A stretch of DNA of 12,964 nucleotides from ATM1 sp003577165. GTDB lineage: Bacteria; Armatimonadota; Fimbriimonadia; Fimbriimonadales; ATM1. The translations under genes and the position numbers were made by a program. Below the pieces are notes generated by a model. The model worked only from the letters and a program-made list of their open reading frames with translations, had not been told where the DNA came from and ran no database searches. Within the stretch, counting starts at the first letter, position 1. Every line of letters begins with the position of its first letter. Below, piece by piece: positions 12,484 to 12,964 of the stretch. The stretch is from NCBI GenBank assembly GCA_030263715.1, contig SZPM01000037.1:1-12964 (forward strand). Direction: 5' to 3'.

Positions 12484-12964
12484 ATGGCAGACACGGTGAG
12501 CAAGGACTCGGCTGGCACCCGGGGAGAGTTGAGCGTTTCTCGGAGGCAAGCCCTTTTGGCGCTGGGAGCAGCGATGCTGGGCGGCGGGCAGGCGTACGCG
12601 CAACAGGAGCGTCGCCGCAACGGCCCTTGGAAGCAGACTATCCCGTCTCTGGATCTCAAACTCGTCCGTCGGATCACGATGGGGCTCTCGGAGTACGAAC
12701 TCGGCCTCGTCGCGCAAATGGGATACGACGGGTATCTCGAGTACCACCTCGATCACCTCGCCATTGACGACAGCGCCCTGCAGAGCATGCTGGGCACATA
12801 CAACTCGTTGACGATGGAGCCGTGGCAACTCTACGCGCTTGGTGGGACGCCCGCGCTCGATTTGACGGACGCTCAGATTCTCCGTTCGGCCCTATCGAGA
12901 AGACAACTCTACGGACGGATGGTCGAGTTCTGGACGGATCACTTCAACATTTACATCTACAGAG
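12484..12964 (+). CDS. DUF1800 family protein with twin-arginine signal (N-terminal part)
   Basis: The first 160 residues of a protein cut off by the window end. A strong GGGAGGA (12471-12477) precedes ATG 12484 by about 6 nt. The N-terminus has a Tat-like leader: S-R-R-Q-A-L-L at about 18-25, a hydrophobic run A-L-G-A-A-M-L-G-G-G, and A-Y-A-Q as a probable cleavage site, so export in folded form is likely. The mature start fits DUF1800: V-R-R-I-T-M-G-L-S, G-Y-D-G-Y-L-E-Y-H-L, then S-R-R-Q-L-Y-G-R-M-V-E-F-W-T-D-H-F-N-I at the window end. DUF1800 genes are often followed by a DUF1501 (sulfatase-like, Tat) gene in environmental phyla; the partner would lie outside the window. The molecular function of DUF1800 is not established. 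Confidence 0.88.
   Translation, partial: MADTVSKDSAGTRGELSVSRRQALLALGAAMLGGGQAYAQQERRRNGPWKQTIPSLDLKLVRRITMGLSEYELGLVAQMGYDGYLEYHLDHLAIDDSALQSMLGTYNSLTMEPWQLYALGGTPALDLTDAQILRSALSRRQLYGRMVEFWTDHFNIYIYR

Overview
The window is a moderately high-GC, densely coded bacterial chromosome segment. Its genes are ribosomal and RNA-decay housekeeping (rpsO-pnp), branched-chain acyl-CoA catabolism, sugar handling, and exported proteins (a DUF1800 protein with a twin-arginine leader and a cysteine/tryptophan-rich secreted protein). GTG starts are common. This mix, with a PhyH dioxygenase, a xylose-isomerase-like TIM barrel, RhaM and DUF1800, fits environmental Gram-negative-type phyla such as Armatimonadota, Planctomycetota or Acidobacteriota. 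That is an inference; no marker here fixes the phylum.

Layout. 1-390: non-coding DNA in which a 79-bp segment occurs twice, 260 bp apart, with a run of at least five hairpins. 393-2433 (+): a tightly packed three-gene unit of a GNAT acetyltransferase, a nitrilase-superfamily amidohydrolase and a DUF899 thioredoxin-fold protein. The first two correspond to the two halves of the fused YhcX-type protein. 2427-6817 (-): rhaM (L-rhamnose mutarotase), a liuC-like enoyl-CoA hydratase, rpsO, pnp with an unusual Arg/Asp-repeat tail, a clear intrinsic terminator, then a small two-TM protein that overlaps the DUF899 gene tail to tail. 6895-7692 (+): a PhyH-type Fe(II)/2-oxoglutarate dioxygenase, divergent from rhaM. 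7739-10406 (-): biotin carboxylase, a separate biotin-carrier protein and HMG-CoA lyase, linked by two successive 4-bp ATGA overlaps. 10555-11355 (+): a secreted protein built of degenerate ~32-residue repeats, followed by an intrinsic terminator. 11391-12275 (-): a sugar phosphate isomerase/epimerase. 12484-end (+): the N-terminal part of a DUF1800 protein.

How the genes fit. The carboxylase pieces, HMG-CoA lyase and the LiuC-like hydratase are the enzymes of the lower leucine/isovalerate pathway (3-methylcrotonyl-CoA to 3-methylglutaconyl-CoA to HMG-CoA to acetyl-CoA plus acetoacetate). The carboxyltransferase subunit (LiuB) and isovaleryl-CoA dehydrogenase (LiuA) are not in the window. RhaM, the TIM-barrel isomerase and perhaps PhyH suggest use of plant or microbial sugars.

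The items most worth a second look are the repeated hairpin-rich element at the left edge, the repeat-built secreted cysteine-rich protein, the split methylcrotonyl-CoA carboxylase alpha subunit, and the GNAT/nitrilase split.
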